Counted from the stretch's first letter, positions 26,572 through 36,512 are shown. The stretch: 64,000 nucleotides of DNA from Allorhizobium ampelinum S4 (GCF_000016285.1 NC_011991.1:1-64000), one strand, 5' to 3'. Numbers and translations are program-made. The notes: generated by a model from the letters alone, not told the origin.

Positions 26572-27747
26572 TTGACGAAACTTCTACAGAAATCCACGAA
26601 ACCCAAATTGACGAATATAAAGAGCCGCGCCACCTGTCTTCTTTGCCGGCTCATTTGGCGATTGAAACGGCCGAAAGTCAGGGCTGTTACCCCGGTCATT
26701 CAGAACAAGCCCGTTTCGTACGCCGATCGCCTCATTACACTTTCCGGCGGACCAGCGCTGATCTGGCCATATCACAACATCTTACCGGGCGAAGGACCTT
26801 TCGAGATTGCACCTGACAGCAACTGCTATCGAAATCCGAATTGGGTTGAGCAACTGCCGAGCAGCATACCACGAAACAAAGTCATCGTGAACTTGTTGCC
26901 CGCGCTAACGGAGGAGTGGTTGGCCAATGGGAAATTTCGCATCGATCCTGAACGATGGATTATGGACATTGTCGTGCACTACGAGGAGCGCGGTGTCTGT
27001 TTTCGCGGAAGCTATGCGGCCGATCTTGCTAAGATCCTGCGCGGAAATGCAGATGCCTTGCGTTACAACTGGACTCTGCTGTTTTACTACGTTGCGATTA
27101 TCAAAAAGCTATTAGAAAGACGCAACGTTGAAGAAGCGATGCAGGAGCTCGTCAAGGTCAGCAAGGCCGACGTCCCGAGAGCTGGGATGATGCTGTCACT
27201 CGGCGCGTTGAGCCTCTTTTTAAAGGCCGATCAGACGTTACACCTTCACGGAGACCCAAAGTCTGCCTACTCGTTCGTTCAGAGGTTTTTCGACTTTCAA
27301 CCTGGCCAGAAAGGCGAGGTAAATCATTTGTCCGTCGCCTATCTCAGAAACCGGTCGCTTGACCTTGGGATGTACTACTTCTTTCCGGCCATGACGTCGC
27401 TTGGCCAACAGCCCGTTGGCGAGACATTAATCGCAACGCATGATGCTCCGCTCCAGCGTCTGATATTTCGAGTTTTACCATTCTTGTTTGATCCGACAGT
27501 CGCCCCCGCTGTCCCGACGTCGATCGCTGTGGATGAGTTCGCCAATGACGATGGTCTGGCGTTCGTTGAATGGCGCTCCCGGCTAAATGAAAAATTTGAA
27601 CCACCTTTCAATAAGGACCAAAGACTTAAGCGGCTCGCCAATCTTGCAGATTACGCCAAGGGCCTCTGCGATATGAGCGACGAAAAAGATGCGCTCGATG
27701 AGGTCTGGCGCGAATGGACGCTTCCCTATCTGGATGGTAACCCATAG
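26572..27747 (+). CDS. unknown protein next to the HEPN-like gene
   Basis: A 391-residue protein with no family I recognise. The N-terminal 50 residues are very basic. The central part is helical (YNWTLLFYYVAIIKKLLERR). The C-terminus is acidic. No ATG is available near the start; a TTG at 26572, 48 bp after the HEPN-like stop, is the best choice, so the first 30-40 residues are uncertain. The short gap and shared strand suggest one transcript with the HEPN-like gene. Confidence 0.55.
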   Translation: MTKLLQKSTKPKLTNIKSRATCLLCRLIWRLKRPKVRAVTPVIQNKPVSYADRLITLSGGPALIWPYHNILPGEGPFEIAPDSNCYRNPNWVEQLPSSIPRNKVIVNLLPALTEEWLANGKFRIDPERWIMDIVVHYEERGVCFRGSYAADLAKILRGNADALRYNWTLLFYYVAIIKKLLERRNVEEAMQELVKVSKADVPRAGMMLSLGALSLFLKADQTLHLHGDPKSAYSFVQRFFDFQPGQKGEVNHLSVAYLRNRSLDLGMYYFFPAMTSLGQQPVGETLIATHDAPLQRLIFRVLPFLFDPTVAPAVPTSIAVDEFANDDGLAFVEWRSRLNEKFEPPFNKDQRLKRLANLADYAKGLCDMSDEKDALDEVWREWTLPYLDGNP

Positions 27748-28040
27748 CGACCTCGTTCGCGGCCATACTCGGGTTGTTATGGTGCCTGCATCACCCTTCA
27801 CAATTAGCAGGGTGCGGAAATAGGCTCGTTCGGGGTCGATCTGAGTACTTCGTCAATTTGACGTCGGTCGTTTGGCGCGTTTTTCGGGTGTCGGCCGGTT
27901 TTGCCCAGAAATTCGGGTGCCGGGGCGGATTCCGGGCATGCTTAGGCTGCCGCCAACAGTTTCGGCAGAATGACACCGATCAATACAAGTACCGTTCGGC
28001 TATTTCTGGAAGAAACAGGCCGCCCGTACTCTCCGGCATG

Positions 28041-29846
28041 CTATTGCCCAACACCCATCTCGGGGGCAGGTTCTCCGCCGCCGGTGTTGCTAACCTCATC
28101 CAACACCTTTTTCAAACTTTCGTCGAACAGGCCTAGCAAGTGGCTCGCTATGCCGGGCGCTTCCAGATGAAGCCCAACCTCATCCAAAGGATCGGCTTCA
28201 GACCCGGACTGGGACCCCCAGTTCATCGTGCTGACGACCACGTCGTTGCGGTCCCAGGCGAGAAACTTAGCGTGAACCTGCGGTTCGCGCACAGGAATGA
28301 CCTCTACCGTTCCCTCCAACCTTTTACGGTGAGCGGCCATATGCTTACGCTTGGTCGGGCCGGACTGTCGTGAGTAATATATTCGCACGTCCTCCAGTCG
28401 ACGTCCCGCGACTTCGGCCGGATTCAATAACCCGGGGACGACCGTGGCGCCCATTCTGTTCGTGATGCAGACAAAGCTCTCATTTGCGCTATGCGCTGCC
28501 TTTCGCAGGAGAGGTCCATGGTCTTGCGCGTGGAGCACGGTTAGCCGTGCCTTTGTCGTTGGTGCCTTATCAGACCCGATAGAAAGCGCGGGTCTTGCCC
28601 GTTTGGCTTCAGATGCAAGGAATTGAAGAGTTTCTACCGACCGGCTCGCACTGGCGAGCGAGACCGTTATCCCCTTGAGTATGTCTAGGCCAGCTGCGAC
28701 GGCCATCGGTTCGCGCAGTTCGATCGACACCTCGACTGCGGAGAAGGGAGAGGACAACCAGTTGCATGATCCCATCACAACCACCGTTCCACCCTGACCG
28801 TCGTCGGCGGCAAGGAATTTTGCATGACTTCCAACGCTGTCGCGATGGATCAGGAGGAAGCCGCGGCTTTGTTTTACTGCGGACAGTCTCTGATGCAGTT
28901 CCTCCATCGCTAACGCATGCTTGGATTTGTCCAGCGAAGTTCCAAAAAACAAATGGCACCGCACGCCGCGCCGATATGCGTCTTCCAGCGCGCTATAGAT
29001 GCGCTCCCGGTGCACTTTCCCTCTGTCGTCTGACTGGCTCAGAACGAATGTCGACAGCACGAAGACGTCCGAAACCGCAGCCCGCACGATGCGTTCAAAG
29101 CGCTCGATGTGCTCGGGCGATCCAACGACCAGCTGATCGGGAGCGAAGGTCGTTTCTACAGAAGCCGGAACTGATGGCTCGCCCTTCGACGCCCGGGGCA
29201 GAACTGCCGTCTTGAGAGTCTCGTTCACCGCGGCCACCAGGTTGGCGCTCGCCCCTTCGGGGATCTCTCCCCTCTTGAAAGCGGCGAGATCGATCTCAAG
29301 GTATTTCTTCTCCATCACCGAACCGGTCGTCCGAACTCCACGTAGCCATTCACCGGGGCGTAGAGATTGGGATACGAAGTGACTAACTCGATGCGCCATG
29401 GTCTCATCGGTCTCGGGCAGTTCACCAATCGGAAATGCCACGGTCTGACCATCGTGTTCAAGTCCTTGAGTAGGAACGATGTTGACGTCCTTCCTTCGAA
29501 GGACGGAATGCCCTACTTTCTCCAGCACAAGACTTATGCCCATTTCACGCTCGGCCGTGCGTTCCGGCAATGCGCGACCTGTTCGAATGAATTCGTGCCC
29601 TGTGGGGCTGGTTGAAAGCACCGGATTAGGAGACACCCGCAATTCGACTAGGCCGAACTGCATCAGTCTGGCGACCGTGGACCGTGCTACCTGGTTGGGA
29701 ATACGCAGTCTCCCGGCGATGTCAGCGATCGTGCCTGGTTCGAGGTCGAATGCGAGGAGGATCATTTCCTCTATCGGGCTCCAGCCCCACGTGCGTTGCA
29801 CGATTGCGCGAGCACGATAGTGCCATGCGGGAATATAAATTTTCAC
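28041..29846 (-). CDS. Mokosh MkoB-like phospholipase D nuclease
   Basis: A 601-residue protein. The N-terminus is a winged-helix DNA-binding domain (IADIAGRLRIPNQVARSTVARL). Two PLD-family half-sites follow: SHAKFLAAD with GSCNW near 340-365, and VHAKFLAWD with STMNW near 545-565. Two HxK motifs per chain are what an active PLD nuclease needs. Its GTG start overlaps the stop of the helicase-kinase gene (GTGA). A helicase with kinase-like domain plus a separate PLD protein is the Mokosh type I anti-phage layout as I remember it. Confidence 0.82.
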   Translation of the reverse strand: MKIYIPAWHYRARAIVQRTWGWSPIEEMILLAFDLEPGTIADIAGRLRIPNQVARSTVARLMQFGLVELRVSPNPVLSTSPTGHEFIRTGRALPERTAEREMGISLVLEKVGHSVLRRKDVNIVPTQGLEHDGQTVAFPIGELPETDETMAHRVSHFVSQSLRPGEWLRGVRTTGSVMEKKYLEIDLAAFKRGEIPEGASANLVAAVNETLKTAVLPRASKGEPSVPASVETTFAPDQLVVGSPEHIERFERIVRAAVSDVFVLSTFVLSQSDDRGKVHRERIYSALEDAYRRGVRCHLFFGTSLDKSKHALAMEELHQRLSAVKQSRGFLLIHRDSVGSHAKFLAADDGQGGTVVVMGSCNWLSSPFSAVEVSIELREPMAVAAGLDILKGITVSLASASRSVETLQFLASEAKRARPALSIGSDKAPTTKARLTVLHAQDHGPLLRKAAHSANESFVCITNRMGATVVPGLLNPAEVAGRRLEDVRIYYSRQSGPTKRKHMAAHRKRLEGTVEVIPVREPQVHAKFLAWDRNDVVVSTMNWGSQSGSEADPLDEVGLHLEAPGIASHLLGLFDESLKKVLDEVSNTGGGEPAPEMGVGQ

Positions 29847-32800
29847 AGCTTCACCGCACCATTTGAATCGAGATCGACGATGCGCGCACTTTGCTCGGTG
29901 TCGCTTATCAACGACAGCCTGCGCAGTTCGCCGACCATCGTTATGAGAAATCCTAGCTCGCCTCCCAACCGGTCAGGGTCAACGCCGTCGACAGCATCTT
30001 CGACAAAATCGAGGCTTGATACGATAATCAGCTTGTGCCGGGCGCGGCTCATCAGCACGTTCACCCTTTGAGGGTTTCGCATGAAACCCAATGCGCGCGA
30101 ACCTACGAGTTGGTTGTTGCGCACCAGGCTTGCGAGTACGACGTCCGCTTCGCTGCCTTGAAAGCTGTCGCTGGTGAATACAAAGTTTCCGTCGGCCCTC
30201 GGACTCGCGAAACCCTGTAGCGTGCCGGCGGGCTGTTTTATTTGCCTGCCGATCGACCGCTTAAGATGGTCAACCTGGGCTTTGTATGGTGAGAGGACCG
30301 CCAGTGTCGGCAGCCGGCCATCGTCCGCTACGATAGGCCGTAATTGCTTAAGCGCGTCGAGAAGGACTGTTGCTTCGACATCGTTGCGTAGGGATCGACC
30401 CACCCGCGTCTCGAATGCAGGACGATCGACCTTGCTTAACGGGGGCAGGTTCATGACGACAACGGGAGAGTTGGGAAGGACGCCATGAGAGACGACGGCG
30501 GGCATGCGTTGTACAGCCCTATCCGAAGGAATGAGCTCGCCGCCGTAGAACGTATTGGAGACCACCTGACAAATTGCGGGATGCATTCTGCTTTGCTCAA
30601 GCAGCGTGTTCACGAAACGGCTGACGCGCCCCGTTATTTTTTCTCTCTCGCCCTCGCGCAACGCGATGGAAGCAAAGGGTTCTTCCATGCGAGCGGAGAT
30701 GGCCAAAACATCGTGCAACAAGTCTCGATCATCACCTATATGTTGAAGCGCTTCGTCTACCTCGGAAGGTAGGTCGTTGATTGCGCCGAGCTTGGTCCTC
30801 GCGTCGCGCAGCAGCTCCGCAGCGCGTGCCCCGTCGTACATTTTTTTGCGCTCGAGATGATCGAACGGTGACAACTGCTTATGATCGCCAATCAGCAGCC
30901 GGCGATTTCCCAGCAGGAGAGCGCCGATCATTTCGGCGCCATTGGCTCTGGCCGCCTCCTCGACGATCGTCCAATCGAACTGATCACCATCGGCAATCAT
31001 CTCCTCGATGACATACGAGGAGGTCGTCGCTAAGGTGATATCAGACGATCTCACCAAAAGGTTTTCCGTGTCGCGGTGAACGCGATCCCCGGCCGCCTGC
31101 TCCCCAGCATCAACGGGATTGAGCGCGTGTTTTATCTGCCTGATTTGGCTGGACATCAGGGCCGCGCTGCCCTGCGGAGACGCCAATCGAAGGAGATCCC
31201 GTGAGCGTCCCCTCATGACGCTATCTTTTTCGTCGGTCTGCGTTCGTTCGATCCTGACAACGATGTGAGAGCGCCCTCGCAACTCCTTCTCTAGCTCCTC
31301 CTCCATGTGGACAAGTGTGTCGTGGTTCTGAGCGGCAATCAGAATACGGGCATCCGGTGCCAAGGAAAGAATGCTTTTTACAAGATTGGAGATAAGGTAG
31401 GTTTTGCCGACCCCAGGCGGCCCTACGACTATATTAATGGGCTGGCCCTCTCGAATTGCATCCCAGGCGGCCGCTTTCGACTGATCCATGCCTGCCGGAA
31501 CGGGACCAGGTGTGGCGATTTCCCTGAGCGCATCATCCATCAACACCTGCGCCGGATCGTCAAGTGCGCGTAAAAGTTCCACATTGCTCCGTGCAGCGAC
31601 TATATTCTGCAGGCGACGGCGAACGGCTCGCTCGAAGCCGCTATCGCGGCGGGGACGCAAATAACAGTAGTCCGGAACGAGGGCGTCTCCTGTGGTGAAC
31701 GCATAGGCCTTCTTGCCCCCGACGACCTCAGTGCCCTCGAAGTTCAATTGGGGTGCTCGTTCCCTATCGCTCCCAAGGGTGTCCGACCGTGAGAATGTCC
31801 AGTTTGCGCGCCCGTCGTCATTGGACAGTTCCCTGGCCATGGACTCGGCGGCGGGCTTGAACCCCGCGTTCGCCCGTCTATCGTCGAGGTCGGGATCTGC
31901 CACGGGAACCACCCAGACCACCCCTCTGTCGTTCTTAACTCCCGTCAGCACTTCGATAGGGTAAAACCTGAACTGTTCTCGTAACAGCGAGAATGCTTCG
32001 AGCAGGATAAGTGCGTACCAAATAGGACTGTCGTTGGTGGCAACTGCTTTGACGCCCTGCCCGCATAATTCTGTCCAATTTTTGGCAGCTGGCCCCAGCC
32101 ACCGGACCCGGTCATCCGAGCCGCTACGATTACGGGCAAGATGTATGCGGTGAGTAAGATCGCTAGCATCGTAGACGCTCCAGTCACCCGGTCGCCGCCT
32201 GTGAGCGTCCCGGATGCTGCCGATTTTCGGGTCATCAATTTCGATCATGTAAATCGCGAGATCTGTCACGATCCGAACGATCCCGCGATCCGATACGGCC
32301 AGTCGTGTGGTCGGAGCATGCAGATCGCGCTCGACAAAGGCCAGTACTGCTTCGACGTCGCTGGCCGGGATCGCTCCCGACGTCAGCGCCGCCAAATCGC
32401 TCTGCAGTGCTTGCCTCGACGGGTGGAGCACCAGTTCGGCATCAGCGCTTGAGCCGACCTTCTCTAATTCTTCCACAACCTCGCCTAATTCCCTAAGAAC
32501 AGCTCGGCCGTCGTACAGCTGGAATTGCGGCGGATTTTTTAGTCTTTCGAGAATGCGTCGCTCGATGGACAGTAGGGCAGGCGACTGCGCGGCATCAACA
32601 CCTAACAGATCAGATGCAGTACGCCCGAGGTCAGCCCAGTCCTGTCGGAATGAAATTGCGTGGGGTGGCTGCCCCGGGTTCCCTGCGCCGGCAAGCCCAG
32701 AATCCGCGATGTGCACGCAGGTCTCGTAACCGCCAAGGCGGTAGTCTTCCCGATCGTCCCCATGCGAAAAAATGGTGTGAACGCTGACCGAACCGTGCAC

Positions 32801-33256
32801 GATGCCGGCATCGTGGCAATATGCAAGGCCCCGTGCAACCCGGACCATGTTCCGCCAGAAGACAAGTCGGCCGGAACTGACCAGGTATTGGCCCTGGCGG
32901 CCTCGATTACCTTGCGCATTTCCGCGGAGAGGACTGCCCGGATCGAGCATCAAAATGCCAATCTCGTCGTCGTCCTCGACAACCTCAATTACAGAGACCA
33001 GGACTTCTTGCGCCTGCCTCGAAGACAGGACACGGCGAATGCGTCTCAAGCCTCGGCCGATCAAATTTTTCAGGTCGGTGTCAATTGCCGACCCAGTTTT
33101 CTTAAATAGCCGTAGCAGATATTGCTCGCCATCCTCGATGCCCGTGGCGGGTGTGAGCAGAGATGTCCATCCTCCCGGTGCGCCGTGAAACGACGCTTCC
33201 GCGAACCTGAATCTGGAATCAAGGGTCGGTTTAGCGGCTCGTGCGGACTTTGACAT
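29843..33256 (-). CDS. Mokosh MkoA-like kinase-helicase
   Basis: A 1137-residue protein. Residues about 40-270 resemble a Ser/Thr kinase, with GLAYCHDAGIVHGSVSVHTIF, but the HRD Asp is replaced (HGS) and no DFG is visible (LGGYE stands there), so it may be a pseudokinase. The second half is a UPF1-like superfamily 1 helicase: Walker A GPPGVGKTYL near 609, VEEAARAN near 765, SDSFQGSEADVV near 1029 and LMSRARHKL near the end. With the overlapping PLD gene it forms a Mokosh type I-like operon, read from the minus strand with a start at 33256. Confidence 0.83.
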   Translation of the reverse strand: MSKSARAAKPTLDSRFRFAEASFHGAPGGWTSLLTPATGIEDGEQYLLRLFKKTGSAIDTDLKNLIGRGLRRIRRVLSSRQAQEVLVSVIEVVEDDDEIGILMLDPGSPLRGNAQGNRGRQGQYLVSSGRLVFWRNMVRVARGLAYCHDAGIVHGSVSVHTIFSHGDDREDYRLGGYETCVHIADSGLAGAGNPGQPPHAISFRQDWADLGRTASDLLGVDAAQSPALLSIERRILERLKNPPQFQLYDGRAVLRELGEVVEELEKVGSSADAELVLHPSRQALQSDLAALTSGAIPASDVEAVLAFVERDLHAPTTRLAVSDRGIVRIVTDLAIYMIEIDDPKIGSIRDAHRRRPGDWSVYDASDLTHRIHLARNRSGSDDRVRWLGPAAKNWTELCGQGVKAVATNDSPIWYALILLEAFSLLREQFRFYPIEVLTGVKNDRGVVWVVPVADPDLDDRRANAGFKPAAESMARELSNDDGRANWTFSRSDTLGSDRERAPQLNFEGTEVVGGKKAYAFTTGDALVPDYCYLRPRRDSGFERAVRRRLQNIVAARSNVELLRALDDPAQVLMDDALREIATPGPVPAGMDQSKAAAWDAIREGQPINIVVGPPGVGKTYLISNLVKSILSLAPDARILIAAQNHDTLVHMEEELEKELRGRSHIVVRIERTQTDEKDSVMRGRSRDLLRLASPQGSAALMSSQIRQIKHALNPVDAGEQAAGDRVHRDTENLLVRSSDITLATTSSYVIEEMIADGDQFDWTIVEEAARANGAEMIGALLLGNRRLLIGDHKQLSPFDHLERKKMYDGARAAELLRDARTKLGAINDLPSEVDEALQHIGDDRDLLHDVLAISARMEEPFASIALREGEREKITGRVSRFVNTLLEQSRMHPAICQVVSNTFYGGELIPSDRAVQRMPAVVSHGVLPNSPVVVMNLPPLSKVDRPAFETRVGRSLRNDVEATVLLDALKQLRPIVADDGRLPTLAVLSPYKAQVDHLKRSIGRQIKQPAGTLQGFASPRADGNFVFTSDSFQGSEADVVLASLVRNNQLVGSRALGFMRNPQRVNVLMSRARHKLIIVSSLDFVEDAVDGVDPDRLGGELGFLITMVGELRRLSLISDTEQSARIVDLDSNGAVKL

Positions 33257-33815
33257 CGATGCATCCTTGCCGTGTACGGCTCAGGGAATCTTTGCCATTC
33301 AGAGAGCTTACTCAAGTGCCTCGTTCTGGCAAAGGAAATAGCACCAGATTTGCGTAACAAACGCCGTGGGATGAGGTTTATGCCGGTTTACTGCGCCCGG
33401 CCTATCAAAATTCGCAAGGCGAAGCCGCTTATCGAGAAGCAACTGTAGGTAACGGTCCGCGTGGGCGCGCGGTCTATCCCGCTGATTAACAAAGATGGCG
33501 ACGCTTCTTTTTTAGCCGAAAGCATTGTGGTCACACCGTCACATCAAAGGCCTGCCTCCCAATAGGAAGCCAGCGTCGCGACCATATTGGCGGAACTGGC
33601 AGCCGGGATGATTAGTCGCCAGATAAGGAGGAGAAGGGAGTTAATTCAATCTGCGCCAAAAATTGCGTAGGGTGTGCCTTTCAAATCAACGCTTCATGCA
33701 AAGTGCTGATCCGGCAGCACCTACCAGCAAGGCGATGCCTGTTCACGGCGCTCCACCTGCTCCAGCGGTATCGAGGATAACACCGCCCGCTACAGGCCCC
33801 TCCGAAAAAGGATCT
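33257..33815. other. intergenic stretch without a recognised gene
   Basis: About 560 bp between the start of the helicase gene and the end of the penicillin-binding protein gene. The right part must hold signals for the Mokosh operon near 33260-33360. I see no further coding stretch, RNA gene or insertion-sequence end. Confidence 0.5.
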
Positions 33816-35573
33816 TCAGTAGTTAGTTAGTAACTGCGGATCGTCATCGTTCCCGAAGCGAGGCTGTACACCAAGAAGGGCTGCCGATCTGCTTATGACT
33901 TCCTTCGCCATCGGGGCAGCGGTGTACGCAGCTAGCCTACCTCCCTTTTCCCCGGTTAATGGTGCGTCGATGACGGTCAACACAACGTATCTAGGCTTGT
34001 CAATTGGGAATCCGGCCAGATAGGCGTTGAAGTTCAGGTGCGCCGCGTATTTACCGTTAATAACCTTGTCGGCGGTACCCGTTTTGCCCCCAACGTTGAA
34101 CCCCTGGACCTGTGCGTTCCTGCCGGAACCTTTGATCCCGTTCCAGTGGAAGAGGTATCGCATGTCTGCACTGGTCTTCGGCTGAATGACCTGCTTCACC
34201 ACGACATCGGCCTCATCAGGGCTTCTGGCCAGGAAGGTCGGTGAAAAGAGCTTTCCACCGTTAATAAGGGCCGCCCCTGCTACGGCGGTTTGCAGCGGTG
34301 TGGTTGCAACGCCATGGCCGAAGGATATCGTCACTTGATTGAGCGGCTTCCAGACACGTGGCTGAGTGGGGGTGGCAACTTCGGGCAGTTCAGTCGTCAT
34401 CTTCGACAGAAGGCCCAGCTTGGTCAGGAAGGCCTGATGGTCTTTAAGATTCACCATTGTCGCAATCTTGGCAGTTCCGATATTTGATGAATATTGGAAG
34501 ACCTCCGGGACAGTGAGAGGGCGTCCCTGACCATGGTCATCATGAATGGTAAAACCGCCCATTTTGATTGGCCTCGAAGCATCCAAGACAGAATTAAGCC
34601 CGATTTTCCCCTCGTCCAACCCCATCGCAAGCGTGAAGCTTTTGAACGTCGATCCCATTTCGTAGGTCGCGTTGCTCATCCGGTTGAACCAGCCTTTTTC
34701 ATACTCTTTATCGACAGAGCCGTCAGGGAGGGTTCTAGACGGTTCGTTTGGATTGTAGTCGGGGACTGATGCCATGGCGAGGATTTCCCCCGTCTCGGCG
34801 TCTAGCACAACAGCCCCAGCGGCTTCAGCTTTGTAGTTGATCATTGCCTCGGCGATCACGTCATGGACGATGTTCTGCACCCTTAGATCGATGGACAGCC
34901 GCACAGGATCGAGGTGGGCGTTGTCGGTCAGGCCTGCGGCACGCAGATCAGCAAGTCCTTGCTGATCGATATAGCGCTCCATCCCTGCGAGCCCCTTATT
35001 GTCGATGTTGACGTGTCCAAGGATATGGGCTGCCGTTGCGCCGCCCGGATAGAAACGCTGTTTCTCGGGACGGAACCCAATACCAGGGATGCCGAGCGCG
35101 AGGATATCTGCTTGCTGGCGCGGCGTCAGTCGGCGGCGGAGCCACTGGAACGCTGATTTGGATTGCAGCTTTTTGTAGGTATCGGCCCAGTCGATCCCCT
35201 TGATGACGGTCGATAGCTTCTCCACGGCTTCGTCAATGTCAACGATCTTCCTTGGTTCCGCATAAAGTGACACCATATTGAGGTCCGTGGCAAGGAGTTC
35301 GCCGTTCCGGTCCACGATATCCGGGCGTGAAGCAATGCCAAACCCAGGAGCACTGATCGAACTCGTGACCAGGGGCGATGCAGTGCCATATTGGACAAGT
35401 CGTGCGCCAATCACCGTATAGAGAACGCAGAACCCCCCCATCAGAACAAGGATGCGTTGTCTCGCTTCATTACCTTTATGCTTCCCAGGACCGAATGATG
35501 CTGATCGACGACGCGCAACCGACGAAAAATGCGCCTTTGTTCTAATGGTGATGATACGAGAAAGAAACGACAT
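33816..35573 (-). CDS. plasmid-borne FtsI/PBP3-type penicillin-binding protein
   Basis: A 585-residue class B penicillin-binding protein, a septal peptidoglycan transpeptidase. A cytoplasmic basic N-terminus is followed by one membrane anchor (ILVLMGGFCVLYTVIGARLV), a pedestal domain with RPDIVDRNG, and the transpeptidase domain. Active-site motifs are intact: STFK near 308, SSN near 363 and KTGT near 498. The length equals chromosomal FtsI of rhizobia. As a second copy of an essential division gene on a plasmid it could confer beta-lactam tolerance or a division change. It is monocistronic, with no other cell-wall gene nearby. Confidence 0.9.
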   Translation of the reverse strand: MSFLSRIITIRTKAHFSSVARRRSASFGPGKHKGNEARQRILVLMGGFCVLYTVIGARLVQYGTASPLVTSSISAPGFGIASRPDIVDRNGELLATDLNMVSLYAEPRKIVDIDEAVEKLSTVIKGIDWADTYKKLQSKSAFQWLRRRLTPRQQADILALGIPGIGFRPEKQRFYPGGATAAHILGHVNIDNKGLAGMERYIDQQGLADLRAAGLTDNAHLDPVRLSIDLRVQNIVHDVIAEAMINYKAEAAGAVVLDAETGEILAMASVPDYNPNEPSRTLPDGSVDKEYEKGWFNRMSNATYEMGSTFKSFTLAMGLDEGKIGLNSVLDASRPIKMGGFTIHDDHGQGRPLTVPEVFQYSSNIGTAKIATMVNLKDHQAFLTKLGLLSKMTTELPEVATPTQPRVWKPLNQVTISFGHGVATTPLQTAVAGAALINGGKLFSPTFLARSPDEADVVVKQVIQPKTSADMRYLFHWNGIKGSGRNAQVQGFNVGGKTGTADKVINGKYAAHLNFNAYLAGFPIDKPRYVVLTVIDAPLTGEKGGRLAAYTAAPMAKEVISRSAALLGVQPRFGNDDDPQLLTNY

Positions 35574-35783
35574 GGTAGCTCACTCGACAAAAAAGCGCGG
35601 CCCGGCAACTTGTTGCGGAACGCTAAATCGGATGCGAAGCGGCAGCTACGCTGTTTGGTGTCAAAAGAGTATCGTTCAGGAAAATTAACCACTCATTAAT
35701 AACGCCGGCAAAGTAAGTGAAAGTTATGAATGCGGGGCCATAGGCGACGGGCGCAGGAACGCGCAATGAGCACTTGCCGCAGA

Positions 35784-36209
35784 CTACTCGGCTAGGTCAT
35801 GCAGAAGCTCGTCCTCGCTTGTAGAGCTCGAACTGGCGACAGCCCGCACGAGGTCAACGATCTTTCGCCGAAGCAGGGCGTCATTAATTTGAGCGAAAGC
35901 TTGGTTGAGCGCGACGGTCTCGCGGGTGATAGAAAACGCCGCTGGCGTGGCAGTGTGATGGAGTGGCTCCTTGCCGCTCGGAGCGTCGATGCCGTCGAAA
36001 AAGCTTCGTACGTCCACGTGCAGGGCACAAGCAATTTCCATGAGCATGCTTGCCGAGACCCGGTTCGTGCCCTTTTCATATTTCTGGACCTGTTGGAAGG
36101 TGACGCCAATACGCGCGCCCAGGTCAGACTGAGAAACCCCGTTGATCATGCGCCTCTTCCGGATGGCGCGACCGACGGCGACATCGACTGCATGCGGCTC
36201 ATCTTTCAT
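35784..36209 (-). CDS. Xre-family transcriptional regulator
   Basis: A 141-residue regulator. An N-terminal HTH_3 domain (GVSQSDLGARIGVTFQQVQKYEKG) is followed by a helical C-terminal part common in rhizobial regulators of this type. It lies 37 bp downstream of a second Xre gene on the same strand. Its targets are unknown; the neighbouring ftsI-like gene and the second regulator are candidates. Confidence 0.85.
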   Translation of the reverse strand: MKDEPHAVDVAVGRAIRKRRMINGVSQSDLGARIGVTFQQVQKYEKGTNRVSASMLMEIACALHVDVRSFFDGIDAPSGKEPLHHTATPAAFSITRETVALNQAFAQINDALLRRKIVDLVRAVASSSSTSEDELLHDLAE

Positions 36210-36245
36210 ATGCTGTCCTCACGAGAACTGAGTTCAACTGGCGAA

Positions 36246-36512
36246 TCAGGTCGAATTCCGTCGCCCTGGCCGCAAGTTGGCCGGCTCCAGTTCGCCTTTC
36301 ATGGGCTCTTTGAACAGATCCGTAATAGGAACGCCGAGAGCCTGTGCGATTTTTCCGAGTGAATCGAGGCCAGGATTGATCCGTCTGCGCTCTATCTGCG
36401 ATATCGCAACCCGCTCTAGATGAGCTTCGAGAGAAAGGCGCTCCTGCGACATTCCTTTCGCGACACGTAGTTTCTTCACATTCCAGGCCAGCAGTTCACG
36501 TGGGGATATCAT
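36246..36512 (-). CDS. small Xre-family regulator
   Basis: An 88-residue single HTH domain protein (MSQERLSLEAHLERVAISQIERRR). The ATG at 36512 is chosen because it starts the conserved MISPRELLAWNVKKLR; a TTG at 36539 would add nine residues of non-conserved type. It probably forms a two-gene unit with the larger Xre gene downstream. Confidence 0.8.
   Translation of the reverse strand: MISPRELLAWNVKKLRVAKGMSQERLSLEAHLERVAISQIERRRINPGLDSLGKIAQALGVPITDLFKEPMKGELEPANLRPGRRNST

Noticed and set aside
27748..28040. Possible insertion-sequence remnant between the unknown gene and the PLD gene
   Set aside because: The GC-rich repeats of CGGGTG-type looked like an IS end, but no transposase motif or terminal repeat pair could be found.
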